The notes under the pieces are model-generated. The model ran no database searches. It was not told the origin of the DNA and worked only from the letters and a program-made list of their open reading frames with translations. This document shows, piece by piece, positions 46,240-58,199 of a stretch of DNA of 64,000 bases. Both the position numbers and the translations under genes were made by a program. The first letter of the stretch is position 1. Each line of letters begins with the position of its first letter. The stretch is from Plantago elongata (Eukaryota > Streptophyta > Magnoliopsida > Lamiales > Plantaginaceae), in contig JAYMSP010000076.1 in assembly GCA_036897095.1 (NCBI GenBank), positions 1 to 64,000 of the forward strand, in the 5' to 3' direction.

Positions 46240-47955
46240 CTAATGCACTACTGATACATCAGCTTCAAGATCAAACTGCAAGGTGAGTCTCTCCACTGCA
46301 TTCCGATCCACCACTTGCCACAAATGCAGTTCTTTCAACACAGCGGCTGCCAAATCCCTTCTTCCTTCACGATAAATCCCCTCGACTAAGATCTCGTACG
46401 TAATCTCACTTGGCACATGACCCTTCTCAATCATCATCTCATACACCTCAAAAGATAAATCTGTCCTCTGGCATTTACACAACCCAAGTATAAGTGCGTT
46501 GTAAGTGTGACGGCCTGGCTGGTAACCATTCTCCTCCATAATCCTTAACACATCCATAGCAGCACCAGGCATTCTCTCCAAACAAAGCCCTGTGATAAGT
46601 GAGGAATAGGTTAATTGATCAGGAGTAAACCCACAGGAAGTCATCTCATACAAGAACTTAAATGCAGCATATGTGTTCCCTTTCCAGCACAAGCTCGAGA
46701 TCACATTTTGATAAAACTCGTTAATGGAAATATCTTGCTTATGTCTCAGACACCGTATAATAGAAAACGCCTCTTGCGTCATTCCTTCATCACACAACAC
46801 GGCAATAGCATTAAGCGTCCCCTTGTTTGGAATACAGTTCCTGTTTATCATATCATTTACACACTCAAGAACAGCATCTACTTTCCTTTGCTTGCAGAGG
46901 CTTGCAATAATAGGATTATAGCTGGAAGCAATGGGGTCGAATGGTGCATCTCTAATCAACTGTTCCAACAACTCAAGTGCTTGATCAGTTCGACCATGAA
47001 CTGCAAGTGAGCCAATCAGTATGTTATACGTCACTATACATGGTGAGCACTCATCAGCAACCATTCCAGCCAAAAGCTCATCCGCCTCCTCCCAACGCCC
47101 TTCATAACACAAGCTCCTCAACAAAATGTTATAGCTAATAACATCACGATGGAACCCTTTCTTAGGCAAATTTCTGAAAAGCTTCATCGCCTCCTCAATC
47201 CGACCCTCGTTACACAGCCCAGTCAAGATAACATTATAACTAACCAAATTAGGCCTCCCACCTTTGGCTATTATATCATTTAGAAGCCTTTTCGCCTCAT
47301 CAACCCCACGCTCTCTGTAAGCCGCTTTAAGCAAGATGGAGTAAGTAAATTCATTGGGGACCAATCCCTTCCTCATCAACCTCTGCACATGCTGTAAGCT
47401 CTGATCCAAGTTGCAACTCATACAAAGTCCACTAACAAGAGCGTTGTACGTTGTAGTGTTAGTGGGATAACCACATTCTTCCATTCTTTCTACCAACTGC
47501 ATTGCATGCCCTATGCCCCCCTTCTTACACAAATGATTCACCAAGAAGGTGTAGGAAGCCGCATCAGGCATACTACCCGATTTAACCATCATCTCCATCA
47601 TCCTAGTGGCTTTCTCAAGCTTACTAGCCTTACAAAGATCCCGCATAAGCTGAGTAGCATTAGTCTCATCAGGTATCTGGCCATTACCAATCATGTACTC
47701 AAAATACAGGAATGCATCCCTCAGCCTTGCTTTCGGGTCACTACAGCCCGACCGCCAATCGGGTATGGTGAAAACACTGCCATTTTTAGAGGATATGGCT
47801 ATTTGGGTTGAGGATGATGCTAAAACTTTGGAAAATCTAATTTTAAGTGGGAAAGACTGGATTTTGAGTAACTGGGCAGGACAGAAATAGGATTTTACCA
47901 CATTGTTTGGTGTTGGTTTTGTAACTGGAGATGATGAATGTAACAGAATAGCCAT
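46240..47955 (-). CDS. P-class pentatricopeptide repeat protein, copy 2
   Basis: Intronless, 571 aa, intact, and clearly the tandem duplicate of the gene at 43212. It has the same start (MAILLHSSSP), the same repeat order and the same tail (LKELHL, VERLT, QFDLEADVSVVH). By eye roughly three quarters or more of residues match, with differences spread through helices and N-terminus. Both frames are open throughout, so selection has probably kept both. P-class PPR proteins bind organellar RNA through residues near positions 5 and 35 of each repeat; some of these may differ between copies (e.g. GFSPNAVSYNI versus GFHRDVISYNI). A similar 5' UTR intron donor (GGGTATGC) lies near 48115. It is divergent from the BTB gene at 48945. 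Confidence 0.9.
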   Translation of the reverse strand: MAILLHSSSPVTKPTPNNVVKSYFCPAQLLKIQSFPLKIRFSKVLASSSTQIAISSKNGSVFTIPDWRSGCSDPKARLRDAFLYFEYMIGNGQIPDETNATQLMRDLCKASKLEKATRMMEMMVKSGSMPDAASYTFLVNHLCKKGGIGHAMQLVERMEECGYPTNTTTYNALVSGLCMSCNLDQSLQHVQRLMRKGLVPNEFTYSILLKAAYRERGVDEAKRLLNDIIAKGGRPNLVSYNVILTGLCNEGRIEEAMKLFRNLPKKGFHRDVISYNILLRSLCYEGRWEEADELLAGMVADECSPCIVTYNILIGSLAVHGRTDQALELLEQLIRDAPFDPIASSYNPIIASLCKQRKVDAVLECVNDMINRNCIPNKGTLNAIAVLCDEGMTQEAFSIIRCLRHKQDISINEFYQNVISSLCWKGNTYAAFKFLYEMTSCGFTPDQLTYSSLITGLCLERMPGAAMDVLRIMEENGYQPGRHTYNALILGLCKCQRTDLSFEVYEMMIEKGHVPSEITYEILVEGIYREGRRDLAAAVLKELHLWQVVDRNAVERLTLQFDLEADVSVVH

Positions 47956-48413
47956 TAATTCAAGAAACTAGTGTTACTGAGTTAACCAAAATTGCTTCTC
48001 ATGGAAATACACCGTAAGCAATCAATCAATCAATCTATCAAAATTGGTTCCTGGATATCCCAAAGAGCTGACGGAAAAGTAATATAGGTTACAAGAGAGC
48101 TGAGAGCATACCCTTGCTGAGGTTCACTGGTATCTTGATAATTGATATCTTCTTCTTCTTCTACTACTCCACCAGTTTAAATTTCACCCTTTAATCTGTA
48201 AAATCTGGAGTGTGGAATGTGGGTTGGTTGAAGTTTTATCTTACTGGATTGTTTAATGAAGATGAGAAATGAAACAAAGGGAAGTAGGAAGATTTGGCGT
48301 TCATCAACGGAGTGTCCATACATTATCCTGAGAGTTGGCGGTAATGTTATCGGAGGATCCCAGTGCTGACAAGTGCCAGTGAATATTGCAATAGATAAGG
48401 AAACTACTCTCAG

Positions 48414-48433
48414 ATGGGCTGAGGCCCAATAAA
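48414..48433 (-). promoter_or_regulatory. Site II motifs upstream of PPR copy 2
   Basis: ATGGGCTGAGGCCCAATA, the counterpart of 45417-45436, keeps one perfect GGCCCA and a near copy of the other. It lies about 460 bp upstream of the start codon and about 510 bp from the divergent BTB gene. Confidence 0.5.
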
Positions 48434-48944
48434 CATTTCATTTGTCCCGTTCCGATCAAATGTCACATTTAATTTCTCACTTTAAAATAATTTTAATCGA
48501 ATATACTAAATCATTTTCATTTAAAAATACTTTAAATTAAAGTTTTTTTAAATGTCAAAACAAACTACCTATCATGTATACACATCCTACGTGAAAGAGT
48601 CATTTATTATCTTTGAAAAACACCAATCAAAACTCACTTACAAAATAAATAAGAATTCGAATCTATTATCAAATTTCAAGATAAGTTGACGAGTGGAGAA
48701 TCAACTAATACCACACTTCACACATCGTGAACAAAGTCGTGATAGAGAATGTATGAACTATGAACTAACAAGTTATATATCCGTATTTAAATAATTTATA
48801 TTTAAAATATTACGAGGGAAAAAAATTTCAAATAAAAATATATGAGTGGAGAACTAGTAGATTATTTTGTGTCCGACCCGACCCATAAAATCCACTTTTA
48901 TTAATGGTACTGTTCCTTTTTTACCTGAGCTCACAAAAATCAAC

Positions 48945-51900
48945 ATGCGATCATCGGCGAAGAAAGGCGGCGGCACTGCGGCGGAAGCCAGTCGCAGCGG
49001 CAATCGCAACATTGAAACTCTCCACCAACGCTTTTACGATGCTTTCAATCTCGGGTATCTATCTTATCATCACTTGTTTACACTCTCTACCTTTAATTGA
49101 ATTCCTCCATATCTCTTTACCGTCAAATCTCCTCTACCAATCTGTATCTTATTGTCAATTGTAATTCATGATCCACCGTGTTGATCATTTCAGATGCTTT
49201 GTTTACATTAATACTTTTGCTTCGGAGTATGGTATATACTCACTCAGCTTTGGAGATTGTTTAGCTCTTACCTTGTAGGTTTATATGCCTAATAGTAAAA
49301 CCTTCGAATGATGTTTTCGTGTAGGTTATCATACCATACTTGATTAGTTATGTGTATTCCCTATGCATATATGAAGCTCTACTTCAATTGTATTTCAGTC
49401 GAGATTATGATTGAATTTCTAATTTCTGCCTAAAGCTGGAAATTAGTGAGTCTTTACCTGAGGTGAAGTAGTCGGGTGTTTGGTGAGATTGACTATCTGC
49501 ATTATGCTAGAGCTACTTCCGGCTCATTTGAGAAGCTGCAGATTATGTTGTTTTGTTGCTTGATCTTTCGCTACGCATTGATATACTACAAGTGAAGGAA
49601 GTCATGACGAGAACTGACAAATTAGAAGACAAACAGGAAACATGTTATTGAGTAGAAAATTGCTCATGCAAATTAGGATTTTAATTTCTGAGGTTAGTTG
49701 ATTCCTACTCCCTATGGCCGAGACCAAATCTCACATATTTTATTTATATGTGCCCCAATACAAATCTCCCGTTTCCTCTTTTTGGCATAAATGGTTGGGC
49801 ACTTAATCCTACAATACATTTGGTCTAGGACGGAAGGGGTATTTAAATAACAAATCTTGATTTCTAACTTTTATACGTAGTGTCTTAATATGACTAAAAA
49901 TATCACATTGCGGTAAGTGTAACATGGTGCTAGACAGGATTGACCGATCCTAAGACTGTTAACAATTAAATCGCTGCTCATCCTAATAGGGAAAGCTGTG
50001 ATGTGAAACCCGGAGAACATCCCAGTAGCAGATCAACTGCATACATGATGAGGGTGGATCCAAAAAGCTGGAAAACTAACACTATAACTTACCCTCTATG
50101 TTCTAACCCATTTACCATCCCATTTTTTATCAAGATCAATCACATAAGCAAGTGAATGGTGTAGTAATGGCATGATCTTAACCACTAACCAGGTGAACCC
50201 CAAGAACTGTGCTAACTAATCCCGGTACTGGCTCATGGAGAAATAATTATTACCTTTAAAAGATGCATATGACTGAAGAGTTCAGGATTTCCCTCTTCAA
50301 GAAGTCGAACTTGCATTTGCACAAAAGTGAAGAAGTTCATAATCATAGTCATACATTTCCGTCCTCCAATGAACCCCCCTAACATTAGTTTCTCTAGAAG
50401 ATTATATCAGATTCTCATATTGCCTTGCATGTGGTGTCTCGTTGCAGAAGTCGGCTGAACAGAGAGAATTGGTATTGTGCTGACATTGAGATTCAAAAGC
50501 TGGTGCTCCGTTCAATTGAAGCATTCCTTGATTGTATAGCCCATGAATCATTACACCAGGCACTTATTAAGGTACATCGTCCCCTGAAATTGTTGAGCAT
50601 TAATAAACTTTTTACATGCTCCGCTCTTGTAAAATTGCTCTTGTTTTTTCTAGTTTCAGTTAATTGTTTCACCTAATAAGATAAATTAATGGCATCAGAT
50701 TGTGTTTCCATCCAAGTTGGCTAAACATGATGTACCTAGCATCAAATTCAACCAGCAAAACTTGTAAACATTATTAACTGCATGGGGGACCGTTGGGGGG
50801 GGGGGGTGTGGGCAAAGATTTGCTGCATAAGTTTTAAACGGAGCATTCTCTGTCCTTGCCAATGATATTAGGCCTTTCTCTTCTTTTCCAGGAATCACTG
50901 GCTGATATGGTGAAAGCTTTGTATAGTATTCTTGAATTGAAAACTCAATCTATATTGACATTGGCCTCTGGTGTTGCTGTAAACATGGTCAAGATTTTGC
51001 CAAGTTCAATGCTTCAATCGCATCATGTTCTCAATCTCATCCATCCTTTAGCAGATTTGCTAGCTTCTCAACAACTACAAGTTGCTATATCGTGTGCCGC
51101 TGCCCTGAGCATCATTATGTCAAAACTTAGAGTTAGACAGGAGAGGGTAGCCCTGGAGATTTTGAAGGAGAGCAAAGCAGTTGGACATCTGGTTCAAAAT
51201 GTCAACCAATACTTTAATGGTGATAAACCAGTTGAATACTTAGAAGAGAATGCATCTGCATTGAGTAAAATGTTGTTGCGGTGGCCATCCTTTAGATACC
51301 ATGTCTGGAATTGTTCTGATCTCTTAAATGTTCTGGCTACAACCAAATTTGCTTCCAAAGATTCCGCAAAGGTTGCTGTTCTACAGCTATATTCTACCTT
51401 AGGTATTCCCCCCATCTTCCATGAGTTTCGATCTATTCGCAGTAGTCTGGTGATGTGGTTTTTATGATGCACATGCAACTTTTGGTGTTATTTTCAATTG
51501 CCAGCTCTGTGTGGTCATGGGGCGGTGAAGCTTCTAGAAAATGGAGATCAAATTCTAGAATTGATGATCAGCTGCATGAATCATTCAAACACACACCCAG
51601 TTCGCATGGAAGCATTTAAACTTGCTCGGCATTTAGCGGTAGCCTTTCTCATATTGAACTTGCTATATGAGGTTCTTGACTTCTTGTAGCCTCTGTGCAC
51701 CTAATTTATTTTTTTCCATGATTATCAGCTTAGCAGAAGAGGATGTTTAAAGATGATGGCCATATGTTGTGACCGCTTTGTCAAAGCAGTGATCAGTGCA
51801 ATGAACTCTGATTGCGTAGAATCTATTTTGGTAGAGGCATGCCGTTTAGCTTCTTCACTCACCGGGTGGGCTGGCAATCATCACTTATATTTTTGGAGAG

Positions 51901-54900
51901 AAAGAGTGGACAGAATCCTACTTGATCTTCTCCTGAAGGATTATAAACAAATTCACCAACTACATCACGAGTCCTCTGTGGAGGATCTGATAACTGTGGT
52001 GCAGCAGAGTTTTGGTGCAAATGTTCCAGGCTCTGTAAGACCATACATATGGGACATTCTTGGAAAGCTTGCAGCAAATTTTGTCGAAGATATAAAACTT
52101 GAGATGCGGGGAGATGAATTCCAACTTAAAATCCTTATAATGTGTGCATGGTAATACACTGATGTGATCAACATACTCCATGTCCCCCACCCCTTCTCTT
52201 TTCCTCGTTAAATTCTGACATTGCTTCTGCCATAAGATATTTCATGTATCTTTTTAGAGTGTCCATTGTTGGATTCTTTTTAAATTCCCTGCAATGTTGT
52301 TATGCAGTTTGTCCTTTGCTGACTCAATTGCCAAGTTGCGCCAAATTTCACACACTCTGGAAGATATCACCGAGGCTGAATCAGCAGCTAGGGCAGTTCT
52401 AATGATGTTGTATTCTTCTTGTAAATTTATTGCAGAATTTTCTAGGTATATTCTGGGCGAAATAATCAAGTCAAATGCCCATGTCTATACTGAATACTTT
52501 CTACAGATTTTAAACGCGAAGGTGTCTGGGAACGAGTTTGGGCGTCCTGGAGATCTTCAGATTCTGGTGTGTTTAATGAGTTTGGCATGCTATTGTAGTC
52601 TTCGCGAATATCAGAAAATGACAATTAGGTATCGAGGATTGAAAACTATCGTCACATTTATAATGTATGGGTTAAGGAATCCTACTCTTATAAAACGATC
52701 AAGTATTTTGCCTCATTTGCGAGGTACTCACAGTGAGAGGCTTTGTTGTTTTCCATGGACAGAAGAATGGGAAGGGGAAGAGATGGTATTGCTTCTAAGT
52801 TTGTGGATTCTTGCTGAGTTGTTACGTAATTCCGCTCATGGTGAGGTCCATCCATTGGACAATCTGGAAGAGTTTTCAGAATCTGACTTTGTTCTAAAAC
52901 TCCAAAATATATGCAGAGACTGTTATTCTCCTGGTTGTAAATGGTACGCAGCTTACGTGCTTTCCTTTTTTGGATTATTTGGTTTTCCGAGTAAATTGGG
53001 TAAGAGAGTAGGGAAATCACTTGGTCAGAGTGAGCATTCTGATATGAAACTCGTTTTGGCAAATGAAGAGGATATATATGTTCACGAAATAGTACTGATG
53101 GTTATGTGTCCAGCATTACTTCCTCCTGGAAAACCAGTTAATGGCAATGGATCATCTGATGAACCTACTGGCAAGCAAGATTTCGACAGAAAATCTATGA
53201 AGGTAGTTTGTCTATCAGCACAAGTAGAAAAACAGCCATTATTGAAGATATTAGAATATGCCTACTTGGGATACATGCAAGCTTGTGAAGACCTTGTTAA
53301 AAAGGTTAAAATCTTTGCGAGGCATTGTAAATTGGAAAGTTTAACACAGATGCTTTATAGAAAAAATCCAAAATGGGGTTCTCCGATACCAACTTTTGAT
53401 CTACGACCTGCTCTCGGGCCAGCCGGAGTAAACTCATCGTAAGCACATTTTCATGTCTCTCCTATTTGGCCCCTCTTTCAGACATCCATGTGACCTCATG
53501 TATTTTCTTTTGATGGTATAATTATGCCAGTTCTAATTTTGTGCACTTCATAATTGTGTTACTCTTGCTCTAAAACAAAACAGTAATACAGGTCATGTCC
53601 ATCAGATATGCAGTGCATAAGGTTCTTAATTACACAGAAATCTGAATTGTAGATATCCCAAAATATTGACTTTTCAGTAGTGAGTGTCTTACTTGTATTA
53701 CTTGAAAAGGCTAGCTTACATGCGATGCGAGAGTGAGTGTCTCATCTTGTATTGCATATTTACATATGAAAGATTAGTTGCATGTTTCATGTTTGCATTT
53801 TGCCCTTTTCAGGAATATTCTCTTGGAAGCCAACTCGAAACAACTTTCAGATTGGAAGTGCAACAACTGCCCGGTTTTGGTTTCACATCTACATGTTCAC
53901 AAAGTCATAGTGGAGTCAAGTTGTGATTATCTGCGAGCCTTATTTCAGTCGGGGATGCAAGAAAGGTAACGAATAGCTAAAGATGGTTGTGTGTGTGGGT
54001 GTGCTGCGGGTGAGGGGGGGGGGGGGGGGTATATATATTTGCACGCCTTGTTGATATGAACCTTGCCATATTGTTATTGACAGTTTTTCCGTTTGACTCT
54101 CATCCTATTCTCATGCATTCAATAATTCTATTCCACTCCATTTCTGGATGTATATCTGACTATAGAGCTTTTGAGGAAATGCTTGCTTCTTGCTACATCT
54201 CCCAACCATGTATACTGAGCAATCACATTTAGGCTATATACTATCTAATTGTTATTGACTGTTGGGCCTTGACTCAAATGTTTGTAGGATAATTCTTTGA
54301 TTATAAATATTTCCACATATTTTCCAACCTATTGAGATAGGATACCACTGTAATGGTCCTCCTTCAAAGTTTCCAACCTAGCATCAAGTCACAAGTCTTG
54401 CAATTTGTGAAGTGTGAACTCAAACGTATGTACGATAAATATTCTCTGATGAAAATATTTTCATGTCATTTCCCATGTATTGAGCCTGCTATTATATGGT
54501 GTTGACTGTTGACAGTGCCATTTCCAGTTCGATTATGGTTAGATCTATCTTTATGCATCAGAATTTGTGATAAGATCGATGTGTATTTTAAATCTAAGCT
54601 AGTTAATCTGCTTTCTTATTATTAGGGTTGAATTTACTGCAGTGGGGAACACAAAATCGATTCCAGTAATCACAACATACTGATAGCTTAACGCCAACCC
54701 TAGAACTTGAGTCAGTTCAGTTCAGTTGTTTCAAAGATAAAAGTCAAGACTAATCAACAATATGAAAATAATGAGGGGATATACTCATTATTACTGAAAA
54801 TTAATTAACCAGATTAAAGTTTCACATGCCATTTATTTCTGTCTGTTGGTGCAGCAACACACAAATCATCAGGGTACCTGTGAGTTGGGAGTCGCTCAAC

Positions 54901-55347
54901 AAGCTCGTTGTCTGGTTCTACTCTGATAAGTTGTCGGTGCCTAGTATTGACTGTTTGTGGTATAATTTGGATCTGGAGGAGAAATGTAAAGAAGTCCAAC
55001 AATACTTGGAGCTTTGTTGGCTAGCTGAATATTGGTTCATTGAGGAACTTGGCGAAGAATGTTATAAGGTTGCAAAGTCTTGCTTGAAGTCTTCCTCGAG
55101 TTTATTGTCCGCCAAATTAATTCAAGTTGCCGCTAATCTATCCCAGTGGAAGTTGACTCAAGTTGCAGCAAACTGTATGGCACCAGCATACCATCACCTA
55201 CGAGACTCGGGTGAACTTGATGCCTTGGACGACAATCTTGTCGAGATGGTTCGGGCCGCATCTGTTTTACTTCTTCAGCAGGGCAGCAGTGACCAACTCT
55301 CGTCATATCCATATGTTTTAGATGGAGAGATATATTACTCATTTTAG
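48945..55347 (+). CDS. ARM-like repeat and BTB/POZ domain protein (At1g04390 type)
   Basis: Eight exons: 48945-49054, 50448-50571, 50892-51402, 51505-51638, 51729-52150, 52308-53438, 53813-53965 and 54855-55347. They sum to 3,078 nt (1,025 aa), all with GT..AG borders and matching phases. Residues 1 to about 800 are helical ARM/HEAT-like sequence (e.g. LASGVAVNMVKILPSSML, CAAALSIIMSKL). A BTB/POZ domain starts around 815: VLVSHLHVHKVIVESSCDYL, ALFQSGMQE, then VPVSWESLNKLVVWFYSDKL after the last intron. BTB proteins often link substrates to CUL3 ubiquitin ligases; a substrate role for the ARM part is inference. Length and order fit the Arabidopsis At1g04390 protein. Intron 1 holds a Stowaway MITE; introns 2 and 7 contain G-runs. 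Confidence 0.88.
49708..49839. mobile_element. Stowaway MITE in intron 1 of the BTB gene
   Basis: A 132-bp element with inverted ends CTCCCTATGGCCGAGACCAA and TTGGTCTAGGACGGAAGGGG, flanked by TA on both sides (49706-49707 and 49840-49841). Ends and TA duplication define Stowaway (Tc1/mariner). Confidence 0.85.
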
Positions 55348-55526
55348 AGACTAGGATGTCATAGTCATACACCTTGTAAATGGATCACCGTTCCATAGAC
55401 TACCTATATATACTTGCATGTCTGTACAGAGGATTCAATGAACTCCATATTTAATCACTAATAGAGACCTTACTTTAATAATAGTCAGATAAGTCAAGGT
55501 AGGATCCCGGTCCGTCATCCGTGAAC

Positions 55527-55965
55527 TAGGTTTGCAAACGAGCCGAGCCGAGCTTTACAAAAACTCGGTCCGTTAAAAAAAAATTTATCAAAGCTATTGA
55601 GCTCGAGCTCGAGAGTAAATTTTGTTATTCGAGCTTTTTTATTTTATGTTAATGAACATTTAAAACTCGAAAGCTCGAACTTAACTTGGCTCGTAAGCTC
55701 GAAACTGGCAAAGCTCGAATTTAACTCGACTAAAAAATTTAAAATTCAATTAAATGAATATTATTTTTATTTATTATTATATTTACAATATATATTATTA
55801 CTAAAAAAGACTATTCGAATAACTCGTCGAGCTTTCAAGCCGAATAACACATTATTTGAGTTCGAGCTTGAAATATTTTCGAGCTAAAAATAGAGCTCGA
55901 ACAAATCGAGCTTTTTTCGAGTCGAATTCGAATAGTTCGAAAAAAGTTTGACTCGTTTGCAGTCC
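55527..55965. mobile_element. MULE-like MITE rich in CTCGA words
   Basis: The left end TAGGTTTGCAAACGAGCC and right end GACTCGTTTGCAGTCC are inverted copies. The flanks ATCCGTGAAC (55517-55526) and ATCCGTAAAC (55966-55975) match at 9 of 10 positions, fitting a 9-10-bp MULE-type duplication. The interior is full of GAGCTCGA/TCGAGCTC words. 439 bp, non-coding. Confidence 0.7.
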
Positions 55966-56047
55966 ATCCGTAAACCTGGCATGGAGGGGATATACTCATT
56001 ATCATTGAAAATTAATCAATTAGATAAATAGTTGCTTTTTAAATTCA

Positions 56048-56152
56048 ATGGAAGCTGAAACTCAGGCTGCTAAACTTGTTGCTGATATTCGTAAGAGGAA
56101 GGGGTTGAAGGAACAGATGACCCCTCTCTCTGATTTTGAAGACAGGTTGTGA
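56048..56152 (+). pseudogene. Elongation factor 2 C-terminal fragment
   Basis: In frame the 35 codons read AAKLVADIRKRKGLKEQMTP, then LSDFEDRL and TGA. This is the extreme C-terminus of eukaryotic EF-2, where plants usually have LSEFEDKL. No other part of the roughly 840-residue protein lies nearby and no promoter is seen, so it is a stranded gene fragment, probably moved by a transposon or a partial duplication. The reading frame is still perfect over this piece. Confidence 0.85.
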
Positions 56153-56214
56153 GTTGACGATTATTAAACTTGCGGCGGTTATAAAAAATACTCTCGTGGT
56201 GGTTATCCAAAATA

Positions 56215-56475
56215 AAAAAAAAAAAAATTCACTAAACACAATGTATCATGAAAAACAATTTACATATACATATATAAAACCCTCCACAATATTATTCAAA
56301 ATGTTTATGTTGTTAAATGCATACAAATTGTTGTAATATAAAAAAAATTAATGTTGAAAACATATATATTTTTATTAATAATATTGATGATTTTCGCAAC
56401 AATATAAGTCCGTTTATATATAAATTATCATGAGACCATCTATGAGACTTGCTCTTTACTATGAACAATTGTGAC
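56215..56475. repeat. Duplicated segment, copy 1 (partner at 58200)
   Basis: Shares an ordered series of words with 58200-58455: ATAAAACCCTCCA, ATTTTCGCAACAA, AAATTATC, GAGACCA, and AATTGTGACA at the right end. Diverged with small indels, same orientation. Confidence 0.7.
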
Positions 56476-56624
56476 ATACATATACATAAAAAAAATGCAC
56501 AAAGTCTAATAAGAGATTGTTGGTCCGGCAAAGTAAAAGACAAGAGGGAAGTTGAATAGTCTTTTCAAACTTTTGTCGATAAACACATCTGATACTTAAA
56601 TGGGGTATTCTATCGTTAGTCAGT

Positions 56625-57248
56625 GTGTCGCCTTGACAAACATTAGTCACCTATTTTAATTTCCTGGATTAAAACTTCAACGGTGAAGATCGAATAGTCT
56701 CCTACCTTTCGCACTAAATGTTGCCATGTCGAGTCGCACGTGATGTTGCGCTACGTGTTGCTATAAATCACTTACATCGCTTAAAATAGTTAAGCTTAAT
56801 TTTTAAATATTGTTAAAAAAATATTTTTCATATATTCAATACCCTTACTAACAAAAATAAAATCTTTAAACGAAAAATCAAAACGTTTAAAATATTCTCC
56901 AAAGGTTGGAGATTAAACAAAAATCAAAATTAATAATAAAAATTAAATTAAAAAAAATCCGGTGATTTTACTTTAGGGTTCATGTGAATGTCGTTCTCTT
57001 TCTCGTTAATTTTCAGTCTTGATTGTGAGTAATGTGAATATTTATGACTAAATTTTTAAGATTATAATTCTCTTGCAAATTATATAATATGTGTTTAATT
57101 ATTATTTTTTGAAAATTAATGAAAAAAATAAATTTAAATAATAAGTAGGGTTGAGGGCGATAGAAAACGATAGTAAAAAATGCGATACGAAGTAATGATT
57201 GAGTGCGATAGAGAGCAATGGACATGTGTCATATTATCAAGGCAACAC
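56625..57248. mobile_element. Possible TIR element
   Basis: GTGTCGCCTTGACAAACATTAG at the left pairs with CTAATATGACAC-like and CAAGGCAACAC at the right end (57225-57248). Inner similarity is weak and no target duplication was found. Tentative. Confidence 0.3.
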
Positions 57249-57460
57249 CTTGTCTGAATGATAAATACATGTAAGTAAATAATACATCAAGTATAATTGT
57301 ATCTGGAGGTGGCGTAATCTCCAACTAATTCACTTCGGCCTTTCTGAGACCTGAAATCCATCAGAATAGATAATTTAGTTTTTTCTATGATAATTGTATT
57401 CAAAAGAACTTTGATGTTGTTCATTAATTTCTCAAATTAAGTACTTAATGTACTTCACGC

Positions 57461-57503
57461 TGCTGATATTGATATTCGTAAGAGGAAGGGGGTTGAAGGA
57501 ACA
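57461..57503 (+). pseudogene. Second, shorter elongation factor 2 fragment
   Basis: GATATTCGTAAGAGGAAGGG is identical to part of 56048-56152 (codons for DIRKRKG), followed by one extra G that shifts the frame. It continues GTTGAAGGAACA and then diverges. It is a decayed copy of the same EF-2 C-terminal piece, so the fragment has been duplicated locally. Confidence 0.75.
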
Positions 57504-57561
57504 TAAAGTGAATTGGTTCCAAAGTTCTGAATGTATTACCGGTCGATAGATTAGAAAATAA

Positions 57562-57718
57562 CTCTGATTGGCATGGCACTCAAATGGCCATTTGGATGGG
57601 ATTTTAGTGAAATTGTGTTTTAAATGGAATTGAAATGGGATATTTGAAGTGTATTTTAGGTCAAATTAATATTCATCGAGCCAAATGGAGCGATTTAAAT
57701 GCTATGGCAATCAACCCA
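57562..57718. mobile_element. Tourist-like MITE (subfamily A)
   Basis: From CTCTGATTGGCATGGCACTC to GCTATGGCAATCAACCCA with TAA on the left and TTA on the right. It is the reverse-orientation relative of 5541-5698 (AAATGGGATATTTGAAGTGT). The left tip has lost its GGGG. Confidence 0.7.
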
Positions 57719-58199
57719 TTAGTCATTAAGGTACAAATCATGTTTTTGAATAGTTAGTACACATCTATTATTTGAGCCTCTTCTGCAGTAACCAAGTATA
57801 TTCTTGATTATCAAATACGTTAGACGTCTAAGTCAGGGAAGAAAATCATTTTTGGATAACCACTCGTACCGAGCAAGTCTTTTGGGATAAAACAATTTCA
57901 AAGTTTAGTCAAGACACCAAACTCAGACTACATAAAATTTAATCTATAAACCTAATCTCGAACTCAACAATATATATATATAAAGAATAAATAAGACATG
58001 AGTATGAAGTAAATCAGTTGTAAAGTTCTGAATTTATTATTTGTTAATAGATTAGAAATATTATTTGAGCCCCTTCTGTGGTAACCAAACATATTCTTCA
58101 AACATACCCAAGTTGGGGAGGAATTATACATGAATAACCACGGCAAGTAGATATCTTGCAATACAATCTTATGAATAAACTAAAATAGAGGGCCGCAAA

